Shown in pieces: positions 1 through 8,995 of a DNA stretch of 64,000 nucleotides; positions within the stretch are counted from its first letter, which is position 1; the number at the start of each line of letters is the position of its first letter. The DNA is taken from assembly GCF_002355435.1 (NCBI RefSeq), contig NZ_AP017313.1, positions 3,348,001-3,412,000 of the forward strand, read 5' to 3'. The notes below the pieces were generated by a model. It made no database searches and was not told where the DNA came from. It was given only the letters and a program-made list of their open reading frames with translations. This stretch comes from Mucilaginibacter gotjawali (GTDB lineage: Bacteria; Bacteroidota; Bacteroidia; Sphingobacteriales; Sphingobacteriaceae). A program made the translations under genes and the position numbers.

Positions 1-101
1 TCGCTAACCGCTTCAATAAATTGAATAAAATCGGAATTCGACGACAATTCTTTTGTTGAATATTTTTTTAATTGCCGATTTAATAACTTATGATTTGTCA
101 T
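1..101 (-). CDS. 5' end of a probable sensor kinase (runs off the window)
   Basis: An ATG at 99-101 opens a reading frame that stays open to the window edge (33 codons visible, starting MTNHKLLNRQLKKYS). It begins 8 nt after the FIST gene stop, so it is probably the last visible gene of the same operon. The N-terminus, with a LNRQLKK helix followed by an FIQFIEAV segment, resembles the lead-in helices of Bacteroidota PAS/histidine kinases, and FIST genes often sit next to such kinases. The function is inferred from this style and context only; no catalytic domain lies inside the window. Confidence 0.55.
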   Translation of the reverse strand, partial: MTNHKLLNRQLKKYSTKELSSNSDFIQFIEAVS

Positions 102-108
102 CGGGGTA

Positions 109-1254
109 TTATTCTTCATTAAAAGTTGTAATAGTCATAGTTTGGTTGTGTAATTCACACCTGGCGTTTACATTAAGTGGTGAAATCTCGCCGTATGAAT
201 AAAAACCGCTAATTAAGGTATTTTCGCCGAATATTTCTTTCACCGCTTCAACTTCTTCATCAATACGCTTTCCCAATATCAGTTTCCGGCCTACACAACT
301 GATCAACAAGGCCAGTTTGGGTTTTGCATTAATAGCATCATCAAACTGGGTAACAGCATTTACCGCTGCCAAAGTTGCCGCATCGATCAGTTTGTCGAAA
401 TTAGCTTTCATAAACCGAACCAATGAGCCTTCGGGAATATCCCCTGCAAAGGTCATGCTTTGCTTTTCATTATCTATGGAAAGAATGGTTCGAACCACCC
501 CCTCATCACTTCCTTCAGGGCGAACATATAGTGGAAAGAGCAATGCCGAACCTGGCAACTCATTCGCATATTTTCCCAGGTATTGTTTATAAAGTTCAAG
601 CGCGTTTTTATCGTCAATCTCAAAAAGCACATTCGAAACAGAGCTTGTAACCTTTTTTTCGGGACCAAAAATTTCCCATCCGCCTATAGAACTATGGCCA
701 ATCTTTAATTTATCGCCGTAGAACCCGATAGCCACTATATTCCCCATTGCCGGACCTTCGTTACAGCCAACTATTGTATAATTAAAATTGGCTGCATCTC
801 CGGCCAACCCGCCCGTAACAGGAATATTTTTTTTGTTCACCTGTTCAATTCCACGTACTAATTCGCTTCCATTTACAAGGCCTCCGTCCGAAATGATCAT
901 TACATAAGCCAGATCGTTACTGTTCAAGAGCGAAAAAACCTTCTCCCCTGCTTCAAAACTGTTAGCTACTTCTTTAATATTTATACTGATGGTTTTAACT
1001 GCGGTTTTTTCAAACTCTATCGCGACAACTGAAACTGTATTATCCGAAACATTTTCATCATAAATCTCACCCGAGGTGGAGCAAGTTACTATATTGGCAC
1101 CCGGGTAATATCCTTTCAGCTTCGTATAAATATCGTTATCCAATAAAATATTTTTAGCACCAAACCCCAGTACCAGGGTGTTTTTTCCGCTCAGTTTATC
1201 TCCGCCTTCCGAAATAAATTGACCGTTTTTATATAGCTTTTGTTGCGCTTTCAT
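109..1254 (-). CDS. FIST-domain sensory protein
   Basis: This 381-residue cytoplasmic protein has the FIST_N (about residues 30-210) and FIST_C (about 220-365) architecture. Visible family signatures are the GLAGD segment, the GGWE motif after HSSIGG, and the closing GFYSYGEISP block. FIST proteins are thought to be ligand-sensing partners of signal transduction proteins and are often encoded beside histidine kinases. Here the gene lies 33 bp downstream of the HNOBA hybrid kinase and 8 bp before another probable kinase start, so it looks like an accessory input of the same phosphorelay. Length is normal for the family and there is no signal peptide. The ligand is unknown. Confidence 0.85.
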   Translation of the reverse strand: MKAQQKLYKNGQFISEGGDKLSGKNTLVLGFGAKNILLDNDIYTKLKGYYPGANIVTCSTSGEIYDENVSDNTVSVVAIEFEKTAVKTISINIKEVANSFEAGEKVFSLLNSNDLAYVMIISDGGLVNGSELVRGIEQVNKKNIPVTGGLAGDAANFNYTIVGCNEGPAMGNIVAIGFYGDKLKIGHSSIGGWEIFGPEKKVTSSVSNVLFEIDDKNALELYKQYLGKYANELPGSALLFPLYVRPEGSDEGVVRTILSIDNEKQSMTFAGDIPEGSLVRFMKANFDKLIDAATLAAVNAVTQFDDAINAKPKLALLISCVGRKLILGKRIDEEVEAVKEIFGENTLISGFYSYGEISPLNVNARCELHNQTMTITTFNEE

Positions 1255-1287
1255 GCTTTTTTGATTTTTAAGCCGTTATTTCCAGTT

Positions 1288-4200
1288 TCATTTTTTTGTA
1301 ACTTCCAGCAAGATATTTTTTGTATGACCCAGCATTGCCGGTAAACCAGCATCATCCCGGTTTTCCCTGCCGATAATTTCAATATCTCTTACTACCTGCT
1401 TTAATGACTCTATCTTTAAATTATCGATACTTGGTTTTATTTTGTGGGCCAGCGACCCCATTTGTTCGTAATTACCATCGGTATATGCCTTAATCATCTC
1501 TTCAATCAGCGGAGGAGTTTGTTCACAAAACACATCGATCATTTTCGCCACAAAAGCTTCATTTCCCCTGCTGATATCTCTCAACATGCTCAAATCATAC
1601 AAAGCTTCATGTGTTGCGCCGGGTTCAGTTACCGATTCAGTTTCTATCATATGAAAATTTTCGCCATGTAAACATCGTTCTATTAATTTAAGTAATTCTT
1701 CTTCCTTAAACGGTTTGGTAATATAATCATTCATGCCTGATTGAAAACATTTTTCGCGTTCGCCCTTTATTGCTGCAGCAGTAAGTGCAATAATGGGTAT
1801 GGTATTACCGCTTGCCCTGATGGCCTTCGCAGTTTCAAACCCATTCATTACGGGCATCTGGATATCCATCAATACCACATCGGGGCTTTCCAGGTCAATC
1901 ATTTCAATTGATTTTTCTCCGTTTTCAGCCATTAAGACTGTGGCACCATAATTTTCCAAAATAATCGAAGCAACAATCCTATTCAGTTCATTGTCATCTG
2001 TAACTAAAACCTTACGGCCCTTTAAAAAATCACTACTGTATTGCGTCATGAATTTTTCGGGCAGATCTGCATTACTACCTTTACTAAATTCAATGGTAAA
2101 TGAAATGGTAGTTCCCTGGCCTTTTTTGCTTTCAACAAATATGTGCCCGCCCATAAGCGTCACTAGTTCCTTACAAATACTCATCCCAAGGCCTGTTCCG
2201 CCAAATCGCCTGCTAACTGATTCGTATTCCTGGCTGAATTTTTCAAAAAGCACCTTAACAAAGGCTTCGTCCATGCCTATACCAGTATCCTTTACGTCTA
2301 CTTTTATCAACTGGGATACCGGGCTATCTTTAATAATAGTACACAAAAGGTCAACTGATCCGTGTTCAGTAAACTTAATTGCATTGGTCATTAAATTAAG
2401 CAATACCTGGTTAAGGCGGTGGGGGTCGCCTATTAATACAGGTGAAATATTGTTGTCAAAAAATGAGCAGCTAACCCTGAGACCCTTTTCTTCCGCTTTA
2501 TGTTTTACAACCCTGATCGCATTATTAATGGTTGTATTAAACTCGAAACCAATATTTTCAATACTTAACTTTCCCGCCTCGATCTTTGAGAGATCCAGGA
2601 TATCATTAATAATGATCAGTAAATTATCGGAAGCCGAAAGGATCGTATCCAAATAAAACTTCTGGTTGGTTGAAAGCGGCGTTTTGGCCAGTTGATTGCT
2701 CATACCCATAATCGCATTCATCGGCGTCCTGATTTCATGGCTCATATTAGCCAGGAATGTATCTTTAGTTTGCGCAAATTGTTGGGCCTGGTTTCTTGCT
2801 TCAATCAGTTCCCGTTCCTGTTTCTTTTGTTCTGTAATGTCAAGATGGATGCCGATCGATCCAACCAGTTCGCCTTTATCGTTATAACGCGGCGCACCAC
2901 TGATCAGCCACCATTTCTTTTCTCCTTTTTTGTTCTTGGTTTCAATTTCATACGCGTCACTTATCCCTCGTTCCCTGATCTTACTTTTTTCTTCAACAAG
3001 TTCACGGTTTTTTTCGGATGATAATAATTGCGCCGCATTTTCTCCAATTAGTTCCGAAAGTGTATATCCGCTCATATCACAAAAACTATTATTTGCATAG
3101 GTAGCATTGCCTTTAATATCTACTTCGAGCAAACCGAGCTTCATATTGGCTATAATGCTGCGGTATTTTTCTTCATTTGTTTTCAGGATATCCTCACTGT
3201 TTTTCCGTTTGGTTATATCCATCAAAAAGCCCGTAAATACTTTTGAGTTGTTTTGCGAAGTATAAGAAAAGGACGATTGAACAGCGATCCACCTTAATCC
3301 CCCGCCGGGAATAATCAATCGTGATTCATCATAAAACGGCTCGAGGGTATTTTTACTATGTTCATTTTTTTGCATCACCCGTTGCCTGTCATCAGGGTGC
3401 AGGTATTGCGGATAGTTAATAAAATCTGCAGGTTTAATGCCAAAAACAGTTTCCATCGCCGGGCTTATATAGCTAAATCCTTCGGTACCGTCGTCTCTGA
3501 ATTCATATTCGTAAATAACGCCCGGAATATTTTCGGATAATGATTTAAACTGTTTTACGCGTTGCCCAAGTTCGCGTTCAGTTTGCTTTATTTTTGTAAT
3601 GTCGGTTTGCGTTCCCACAATCTTCAAAGCATTCCCCCCGGCATCTTTTTCGGTGACCACGCCTCTGTCTAAAACCCAGCGAACTTCACCATCTTTATGG
3701 ATGATCCGGTATTCAAGATTGTGAGAGTCGATCTCTTTTAAGGTATACAAGTTAAAGAAGTGTTTTAAAAGCCTCAAATCCCCGGCATAAACCTGCTTAA
3801 ACCAAAGTATGCCTTCATCTTCATATTCGTCCGAATTAAATCCCCATAATTGATCATTTGCTTTGGAAAACACTGTTTTTCCCGTCATTAAATCATGTTC
3901 CCAAACACTATCGCCAATTTTTTCAAGCGCAAGTTTAAATCGTGCTTCGGTTTCATTAATCCGTTGCTGAATTTCCCGCTCTTTGGTAATGTCTTCCTCA
4001 AGTGCAAAGAACCCGGTTAAGTCTCCATTTGAATTGTGAATTGGCTGGCCTTTAATCCGCAGCCAATAAGGTTTGCCAAATTTTGAATAATTGTATACAT
4101 CCGCGCTAAAGGGCTTTCCCTCAATTATCTGTTTACGTAAATATGCAACGGTTTTAGGATCAGTATCAGGCCCTTGCAGCAAGTGTCCTGGCTTTCTTCC

Positions 4201-5880
4201 CATCGCTTCCTCAAGGGAGTACCCGGTTAACTGCGTGAAACTGGTATTAACCCAGGTGATCTTTCCAAGACTATCGGTAATAATAACACCATTAATATTG
4301 TTTTCCGCAATTTTCGAAAGTACTTTTAGTCGCTCTTCCTTTTGTTTGTCTTGCGAAATATCTTCCACAGTGGCAAAATATTGGATATTTTGTCCGTCTT
4401 CCGTCTTATATGACTGCCCTTTGGCACGGCCCCAAAACCAGGTACCGTCCTTGCGGTAGTGGATCAGTTCAACGTCAAATGATTCACCGTTCCTGAAAAG
4501 GTCGATCATTATCTTCAGGCTTCCCGGGTCAGTAAGCGGGCCGCTGCAGAGTTCAACCGGCGTTTGGCCTATGATCTCATCAGGCGAGAATCCCGTTAAT
4601 TTACAGAATCCATCATTAACCCAAAAAATCCTCCCATCAGTATGCGTAAATATTACGCCATTTTCATTGGCGCTTGCCAGCAATGACAATCGCAACAACT
4701 CTTCGCTTTTGCCCTTTTCTACCGAAATGTCTTCCAGGGTACTGAAATATTGAATTTCCTTATCGTTGGCGCTTTTATAGGCCTGCCCGCGAACCCTGCC
4801 CCAAAACCAGGTTCCATCTTTTCGGTAATGAATCAGTTCCTTGTTAAAGCTCTCATCAATTCCAATTCCCTCTCTGATTTTTTGAAGTATGGATTCATTC
4901 GTTAAAGGACCCGTGCAAAAATCAAGTGTAAATTTCCCGATGATTTCTTCCAATGGATACCCTAAAAGTTTACAATAGCTATTGTTCGCCCAGGTAATAT
5001 AACCTTTAGCATCGTTGAAAATAACGCCGTTGTTGTTTCCGCTGGCAAGCAACGATAAGCGCTGCAGTTCTTCTTCCGTATTTTTTTGATTGGTTATTTC
5101 GCGGCCATAAACATTGAAATATTTAAAATCAGGAAGGTGCCTGCAAACAAACGAATAAATTTTTACTCCTGAATTAACTTCAAAAGACCAGTGATCAGTC
5201 AAATACTCCCGTTGTTCTGAAATGAATTTCCAAAAATCAGCGCTCGCAAATAGTCTGTCTTTATAAAAAAAAGATGCTAATTTTTCTGCTGCCGGATTCT
5301 GCATCAAAATAGTGCCGTCTATAGCTATCCGGTATAAGGGATCGGGATTTTGCATCGGGAATAAGGCAATATCCTTAAATTCCTCCGATACCTTTTTTAG
5401 CTCATTTTTTTGTTTATTGACGGTCTGCAACAAGCCTTTCAGATCCTCATTTACTATTTCCTGCATTTTAAACACATGCAACAGGTCAATCAAGGGGTCA
5501 TGAACCGCAAAGTCATTCAATGTAAGCTCACTACCCGTTAACTCTTCGATTGAGTTGAACCATGGCGAACCAATAAATAAAATTTGATCACTTTTCTCTA
5601 TAAATTCAAATTGGCCCCTGAGGATATTTTTTTGTTGATTGTTTATTTGAATGGTAACCAGTTGTCCTGTGATTTTTTGAAGGGAACTAAAATCAACCAG
5701 TTCAACAAACGGCCGGGTTATCTGAAATGAATTTTTAAAACAATCACCTTCGCAATTTTCTTTTAGCTTTTTTACCGTGTCGCCACACGATGAAATTGTC
5801 AAATCGTGGCCGATCAAAATATAAAACGGAAAAAAACGATTCAGTTTGTCTTTGTCGAAATACAACGCATTTGGATCCAT
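1288..5880 (-). CDS. HNOBA/multi-PAS hybrid histidine kinase with REC and Hpt domains
   Basis: This is a 1530-residue hybrid sensor kinase. The first ~170 residues look like an HNOBA (haem-NO-binding associated) domain: FPFYILIGHDL, a RPFVELVDF block, IGSPWFNSIEEL, then the HDPLIDLL helix leading into a coiled coil. About seven PAS/PAC units follow (about 180-1030). Next come HisKA with the phospho-acceptor in SHEIRTP (about H1048), HATPase_c with DTGIGM and GGTGLGM, a receiver with VVLMDIQMPVMNG (about D1339), and a C-terminal Hpt with SLAHKIK (about H1479). There is no transmembrane segment, so it senses cytoplasmic signals. The gene lies 4 nt downstream of the H-NOX gene, its expected haem partner. 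It carries no DNA-binding output, so phosphate must pass to a separate regulator; the sigma-54 regulator upstream is the obvious candidate (inference). Confidence 0.93.
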   Translation of the reverse strand: MDPNALYFDKDKLNRFFPFYILIGHDLTISSCGDTVKKLKENCEGDCFKNSFQITRPFVELVDFSSLQKITGQLVTIQINNQQKNILRGQFEFIEKSDQILFIGSPWFNSIEELTGSELTLNDFAVHDPLIDLLHVFKMQEIVNEDLKGLLQTVNKQKNELKKVSEEFKDIALFPMQNPDPLYRIAIDGTILMQNPAAEKLASFFYKDRLFASADFWKFISEQREYLTDHWSFEVNSGVKIYSFVCRHLPDFKYFNVYGREITNQKNTEEELQRLSLLASGNNNGVIFNDAKGYITWANNSYCKLLGYPLEEIIGKFTLDFCTGPLTNESILQKIREGIGIDESFNKELIHYRKDGTWFWGRVRGQAYKSANDKEIQYFSTLEDISVEKGKSEELLRLSLLASANENGVIFTHTDGRIFWVNDGFCKLTGFSPDEIIGQTPVELCSGPLTDPGSLKIMIDLFRNGESFDVELIHYRKDGTWFWGRAKGQSYKTEDGQNIQYFATVEDISQDKQKEERLKVLSKIAENNINGVIITDSLGKITWVNTSFTQLTGYSLEEAMGRKPGHLLQGPDTDPKTVAYLRKQIIEGKPFSADVYNYSKFGKPYWLRIKGQPIHNSNGDLTGFFALEEDITKEREIQQRINETEARFKLALEKIGDSVWEHDLMTGKTVFSKANDQLWGFNSDEYEDEGILWFKQVYAGDLRLLKHFFNLYTLKEIDSHNLEYRIIHKDGEVRWVLDRGVVTEKDAGGNALKIVGTQTDITKIKQTERELGQRVKQFKSLSENIPGVIYEYEFRDDGTEGFSYISPAMETVFGIKPADFINYPQYLHPDDRQRVMQKNEHSKNTLEPFYDESRLIIPGGGLRWIAVQSSFSYTSQNNSKVFTGFLMDITKRKNSEDILKTNEEKYRSIIANMKLGLLEVDIKGNATYANNSFCDMSGYTLSELIGENAAQLLSSEKNRELVEEKSKIRERGISDAYEIETKNKKGEKKWWLISGAPRYNDKGELVGSIGIHLDITEQKKQERELIEARNQAQQFAQTKDTFLANMSHEIRTPMNAIMGMSNQLAKTPLSTNQKFYLDTILSASDNLLIIINDILDLSKIEAGKLSIENIGFEFNTTINNAIRVVKHKAEEKGLRVSCSFFDNNISPVLIGDPHRLNQVLLNLMTNAIKFTEHGSVDLLCTIIKDSPVSQLIKVDVKDTGIGMDEAFVKVLFEKFSQEYESVSRRFGGTGLGMSICKELVTLMGGHIFVESKKGQGTTISFTIEFSKGSNADLPEKFMTQYSSDFLKGRKVLVTDDNELNRIVASIILENYGATVLMAENGEKSIEMIDLESPDVVLMDIQMPVMNGFETAKAIRASGNTIPIIALTAAAIKGEREKCFQSGMNDYITKPFKEEELLKLIERCLHGENFHMIETESVTEPGATHEALYDLSMLRDISRGNEAFVAKMIDVFCEQTPPLIEEMIKAYTDGNYEQMGSLAHKIKPSIDNLKIESLKQVVRDIEIIGRENRDDAGLPAMLGHTKNILLEVTKK

Positions 5881-5884
5881 AATT

Positions 5885-6427
5885 TTACCAACTTACATTA
5901 AAAATTTCATGGCTGTTTCCCTCCTCACGACTATTTATTAGCTCCACCGTTACCGGTGTGTTATAAATTTTTCCAAGGCCATATAAAAGCCCCCTCACGA
6001 ATTCCTTTAATCCCTGCCTTTTCGAAAAATAATGAACAAACAAGCTTTTTTCTGCAATATTACTTATTTTGAATTCGGGTGGGGTTAGTTTTGGGTAAAC
6101 CAGCATGATCCGATTGTGAAAAACCGGCAGGTTAAGTAAGAAGTCCTTTAAATTTTGCCCGCCTGCTTCCATCAGGCTACCATATTTTTCTTTACTTGTT
6201 TTCATAACCCACCATTCGCCAAAAGCCAGAAAAACGGCATCAATTGATATAGCCATTTCGCGGCTAACCGCACTTGCAAGTAAATAAGTTATATTATCAT
6301 CATACGGTTCACTGCTGATAAAAAAGTCGACATCAATGCCGCTTTTTTCTTTTATAATTTTCCATTTATCATCACCGAAATTTGCTATTACAAGTTCTTC
6401 AATGGATTTATTTATGATGCCGTACAT
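5885..6427 (-). CDS. H-NOX haem nitric-oxide/oxygen-binding protein
   Basis: This 180-residue H-NOX (HNOB) domain protein is of the usual bacterial length. The proximal haem ligand is visible as His104 (PVFHNRI), and the propionate-binding YxSxR motif is Y133-F-S-K-R137. The N-terminus MYGIINKSIEELV is typical of the family. Bacterial H-NOX proteins bind NO (or O2) at ferrous haem and regulate a co-encoded kinase or diguanylate cyclase. Here the next gene, 4 nt downstream, is a hybrid kinase that starts with an HNOBA domain, so the pair should form a gas-responsive switch. Whether it binds O2 as well as NO cannot be told from the sequence. Confidence 0.93.
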   Translation of the reverse strand: MYGIINKSIEELVIANFGDDKWKIIKEKSGIDVDFFISSEPYDDNITYLLASAVSREMAISIDAVFLAFGEWWVMKTSKEKYGSLMEAGGQNLKDFLLNLPVFHNRIMLVYPKLTPPEFKISNIAEKSLFVHYFSKRQGLKEFVRGLLYGLGKIYNTPVTVELINSREEGNSHEIFNVSW

Positions 6428-6580
6428 GATTTAATTTATATTAACAAGTTACGATTCTTTTTCAGTAAAAATATGTCACAAAGAACCCTTATTTAATACC
6501 CTGTTTAGTAGCTGCTTTAAACAATAAAAAATCTTACCTCTCCAATTTTCGAAAAAAACTATTTTTTGGAATTCGCAGAT

Positions 6581-7927
6581 TCAAGCTATTTCGCCGCTTT
6601 GGATCATCTTATAAATAGTACTTTTCCCCATATCCAGTTCATCTGCCGTTGCTACAACGTCGTTATTATTTTTTTTAAGATAATATTTAATGATATCGCA
6701 AGTGTATTGACGCAGGGTCTTTTTTTCCATTGCAAAACCTTCCTCCCGTCTGATTGAATTAAAAGTGATGTCACCAGCCGTAATTTCGTTATTATCACAC
6801 ATTACCGAAGCCAGGTCTATTATAGCTTTTAATTCCCTGATATTGCCGGGAAACTGGTAACGCATCAATTTATCTTTGGCGTCCTTTGTTATGGTGATGG
6901 TACCCAGCTTATTTTGCCGCGAAAACTCATCGGCAAAAAATTTTGCCAGGATAAGTACGTCATTTCCACGGTCCCTTAATGGCGGAAGCTCAATCGGCAG
7001 GCCCATGATCCTGTAGTAAAGATCTTCCCTGAAATTTCCACTTTTAACCTCCTCGGCCAGATTTTTATGAGTGGCTATGATCAACCTGATATCAAGCTTT
7101 ATTTTATCGTTCCCGCCAACCCTGATTACTTCCCTCTCCTGTAATACTCTTAGCAATTTGCTTTGTACGCTCAGGTCAAGTTCGGCAATCTCGTCAAGAA
7201 ATATCGTACCACCGTTAGCCTCTTCAAATTTGCCGGTCTTGCGTGCATTTGCACCCGTAAATGCCCCTTTTTCGTAGCCAAAAAGCTCGCTTTCAACAAG
7301 TTCCTTGGGTATAGCCGCCATATTTACCGGCACAAAAGTTCCTTTCCTTCTATCACTGTTATAATGTATAGCCTTGGCAACTAATTCTTTACCGGTGCCT
7401 GTTTCACCCGTAACCGAAACATTGATATTTGTTTTGGTGGCTTTCTCCATCTTCCCGAAAACACTTTTTAAGGCATCGCTTTGCCCGATCATTGATTTCT
7501 CGAAAGTGAACTTTTGCCTTAATTCCTCTTTTAAATGTGCTACTTCCTGTTTAAGGTTCTGATTTTCGCGGATCCGGATGATGCTGTTCCACAAAAGGTC
7601 TTTGGTCGCGTCATCTTTTACCATGTAATCGCTCACCCCCATTTTTAAAAGGTTAACCGCTACAGTTATATTCTCCTGCCCGCTCACAACTATCACCGGA
7701 ATCTGCGAATTAATTTCCCTGATTTTTTGGTAAAGCTTGTCCCCGGCCATGTCCGGCAGCGAGAAGTCGATCGTAATCAGGTCTGGCTGAAGGTGTAAAT
7801 TGTTGAGCAGATCCTTCGCAGTAGTAAACCGGGTGACCTTGTAATCCGGGTTCAGGGTAAAATGATATTCGAGTATCTTTCCATACCACTCATCATCTTC
7901 AACAATAAAAATATTATAAACACTCAT
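6581..7927 (-). CDS. Sigma-54-dependent response regulator (NtrC family)
   Basis: The 448-residue protein has three domains. A receiver (about 1-120) carries phospho-acceptor Asp54 (ITIDFSLPD). An AAA+ sigma-54 interaction domain (about 150-380) carries Walker A GETGTGKE and the sigma-54 contact loop GAFTGA. A Fis-like HTH lies at the C-terminus ([17 protein letters not shown]). The ATG at 7927 is chosen because it begins exactly at the receiver fold ([12 protein letters not shown]); an upstream in-frame start at 8005 would add 26 residues with no receiver homology. It lies 153 bp upstream of the H-NOX and hybrid kinase genes on the same strand, making it the likely output of that phosphorelay. 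A good sigma-54 promoter match lies about 1 kb away, before the LruC gene. Confidence 0.93.
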   Translation of the reverse strand: MSVYNIFIVEDDEWYGKILEYHFTLNPDYKVTRFTTAKDLLNNLHLQPDLITIDFSLPDMAGDKLYQKIREINSQIPVIVVSGQENITVAVNLLKMGVSDYMVKDDATKDLLWNSIIRIRENQNLKQEVAHLKEELRQKFTFEKSMIGQSDALKSVFGKMEKATKTNINVSVTGETGTGKELVAKAIHYNSDRRKGTFVPVNMAAIPKELVESELFGYEKGAFTGANARKTGKFEEANGGTIFLDEIAELDLSVQSKLLRVLQEREVIRVGGNDKIKLDIRLIIATHKNLAEEVKSGNFREDLYYRIMGLPIELPPLRDRGNDVLILAKFFADEFSRQNKLGTITITKDAKDKLMRYQFPGNIRELKAIIDLASVMCDNNEITAGDITFNSIRREEGFAMEKKTLRQYTCDIIKYYLKKNNNDVVATADELDMGKSTIYKMIQSGEIA

Positions 7928-8110
7928 TTGATATATTTTCAGCTTAGAATTTATATGACAGATATACGCATAACCGGCCCCTTGGGTTACCAAAAACAGC
8001 CACAAAGAATTAACATTATTTTTAATTGATTGTCAGTAAATTAAAAGTCCTTATTGGTTAATAAGCTCAGGTTGAATTATGCTTAAAGTTAATAAAAAGA
8101 TCGAAATAAC

Positions 8111-8290
8111 GGCAGCAAGATTGGTTGTACCTGAGAACAGAGGCTACTTTCACTTTTATTGACAGATAGTCTTTTAATGCCCGCCCGGCACAGCTTACTT
8201 TATTGTCTTTAAATAAAATTGATCCATATGACAATAATGCTATCGTAGGTCATTTTGTGGCCAGAAGTATCGCTCTGCACGAAACTAATA
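8111..8290 (+). repeat. Diverged dispersed repeat, copy A
   Basis: This segment aligns by eye with 25571-25735 in direct orientation. Shared blocks include CCTGAGA-CAGAGGCTACT, GCACAG-TTACTTTA and CATTTT-T-GCCAG. Identity is perhaps two thirds. One frame keeps a similar peptide in both copies (AQ[LF]TL, then K[IF]D), which suggests a decayed coding sequence, although both copies now contain stops. A structured RNA or a non-autonomous element are alternatives. Its ends are not sharp. Confidence 0.5.
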
Positions 8291-8921
8291 TACCTAACAA
8301 AGAAGTCTCCTATTATAAGATAGAGTTGATACCTATTCTAATTACATTTTCAAGATAAAAAGCAACAGATGGTCCACTTATAAAACGCATTCATTTCGTC
8401 TCTCAATCTTTTTTATCGAAAAAAGCCGGCTCCCTCAAATTCGAATTAATAACGTATTCCAATAAAAAAACAGTTTCGCTACATAGGAATCACTTATTTA
8501 AATCTGCTCTACGCTTAAAACTTTGACCTGCCTAACTTATTTGGGCCGGCCGGATAAGATCAGGCACCCATTGTAAATTAAATTACTACAATGTTTTCAT
8601 GATCAGGTCTACAACAGCTCCTTCCACGAAAAACGTAAAAATAATTGCGTTGGTTAAAGCCGTCATCCTCTGAAGATATTTTTATGATATACACAAATCT
8701 GATACCCAGCCAAGCTTAATAACAACAACTTGGTAAAAACAGACACGATAAATGGTTTTAATCCGCATGTCTCAACCCTTTTCATTTTAAAAACAAATAG
8801 ACCGGAAAATCACTCCTGGTACAAGATATTTTTTAAGGTGTTTTTACAAAAAAGAGACGGATTTCCTGATTGTGGAATTTTTTTCTATAATAAATAACTG
8901 ATTAACAGACAATTAGCATAG

Positions 8922-8937
8922 CGGCATGCCCATTGCC
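8922..8937 (+). promoter_or_regulatory. Candidate sigma-54 (-24/-12) promoter of the LruC gene
   Basis: The sequence CGGCATGCCCATTGCC places the invariant GG at 8923-8924 and GC at 8935-8936 with exactly 10 nt between, close to the sigma-54 consensus TGGCACG-N4-TTGCA. Transcription would start near 8948, giving a ~48-nt leader before the ATG at 8996. A sigma-54 activator gene (6581-7927) lies nearby and reads away from it. Confidence 0.55.
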
Positions 8938-8995
8938 TATATGTGCCAAACAGTGTAACATAATATGTATCTAATTAATACCAAATAAAAAAATC

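Larger units (their letters stand above)
7928..8995. other. 1.07-kb region without an intact gene
   Basis: No complete gene is seen between the divergently transcribed regulator (minus) and LruC gene (plus). The stretch is AT-rich. It holds a ~180-bp segment (8111-8290) that reappears in diverged form at about 25571-25735, and a sigma-54 promoter match at 8922-8937. One frame across 8174-8360 is open for about 60 codons but has no start and no recognisable fold, so it may be a decayed coding fragment. Confidence 0.6.

Noticed and set aside
1991..2656. 221-residue plus-strand open frame
   Set aside because: It is antisense to the kinase, ATPase and receiver domains of the hybrid kinase gene and has no start signal or fold; a shadow frame.
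8111..8290. Known riboswitch upstream of the LruC gene
   Set aside because: No conserved core of a riboswitch class that I know is visible, and the second copy precedes an unrelated small gene.
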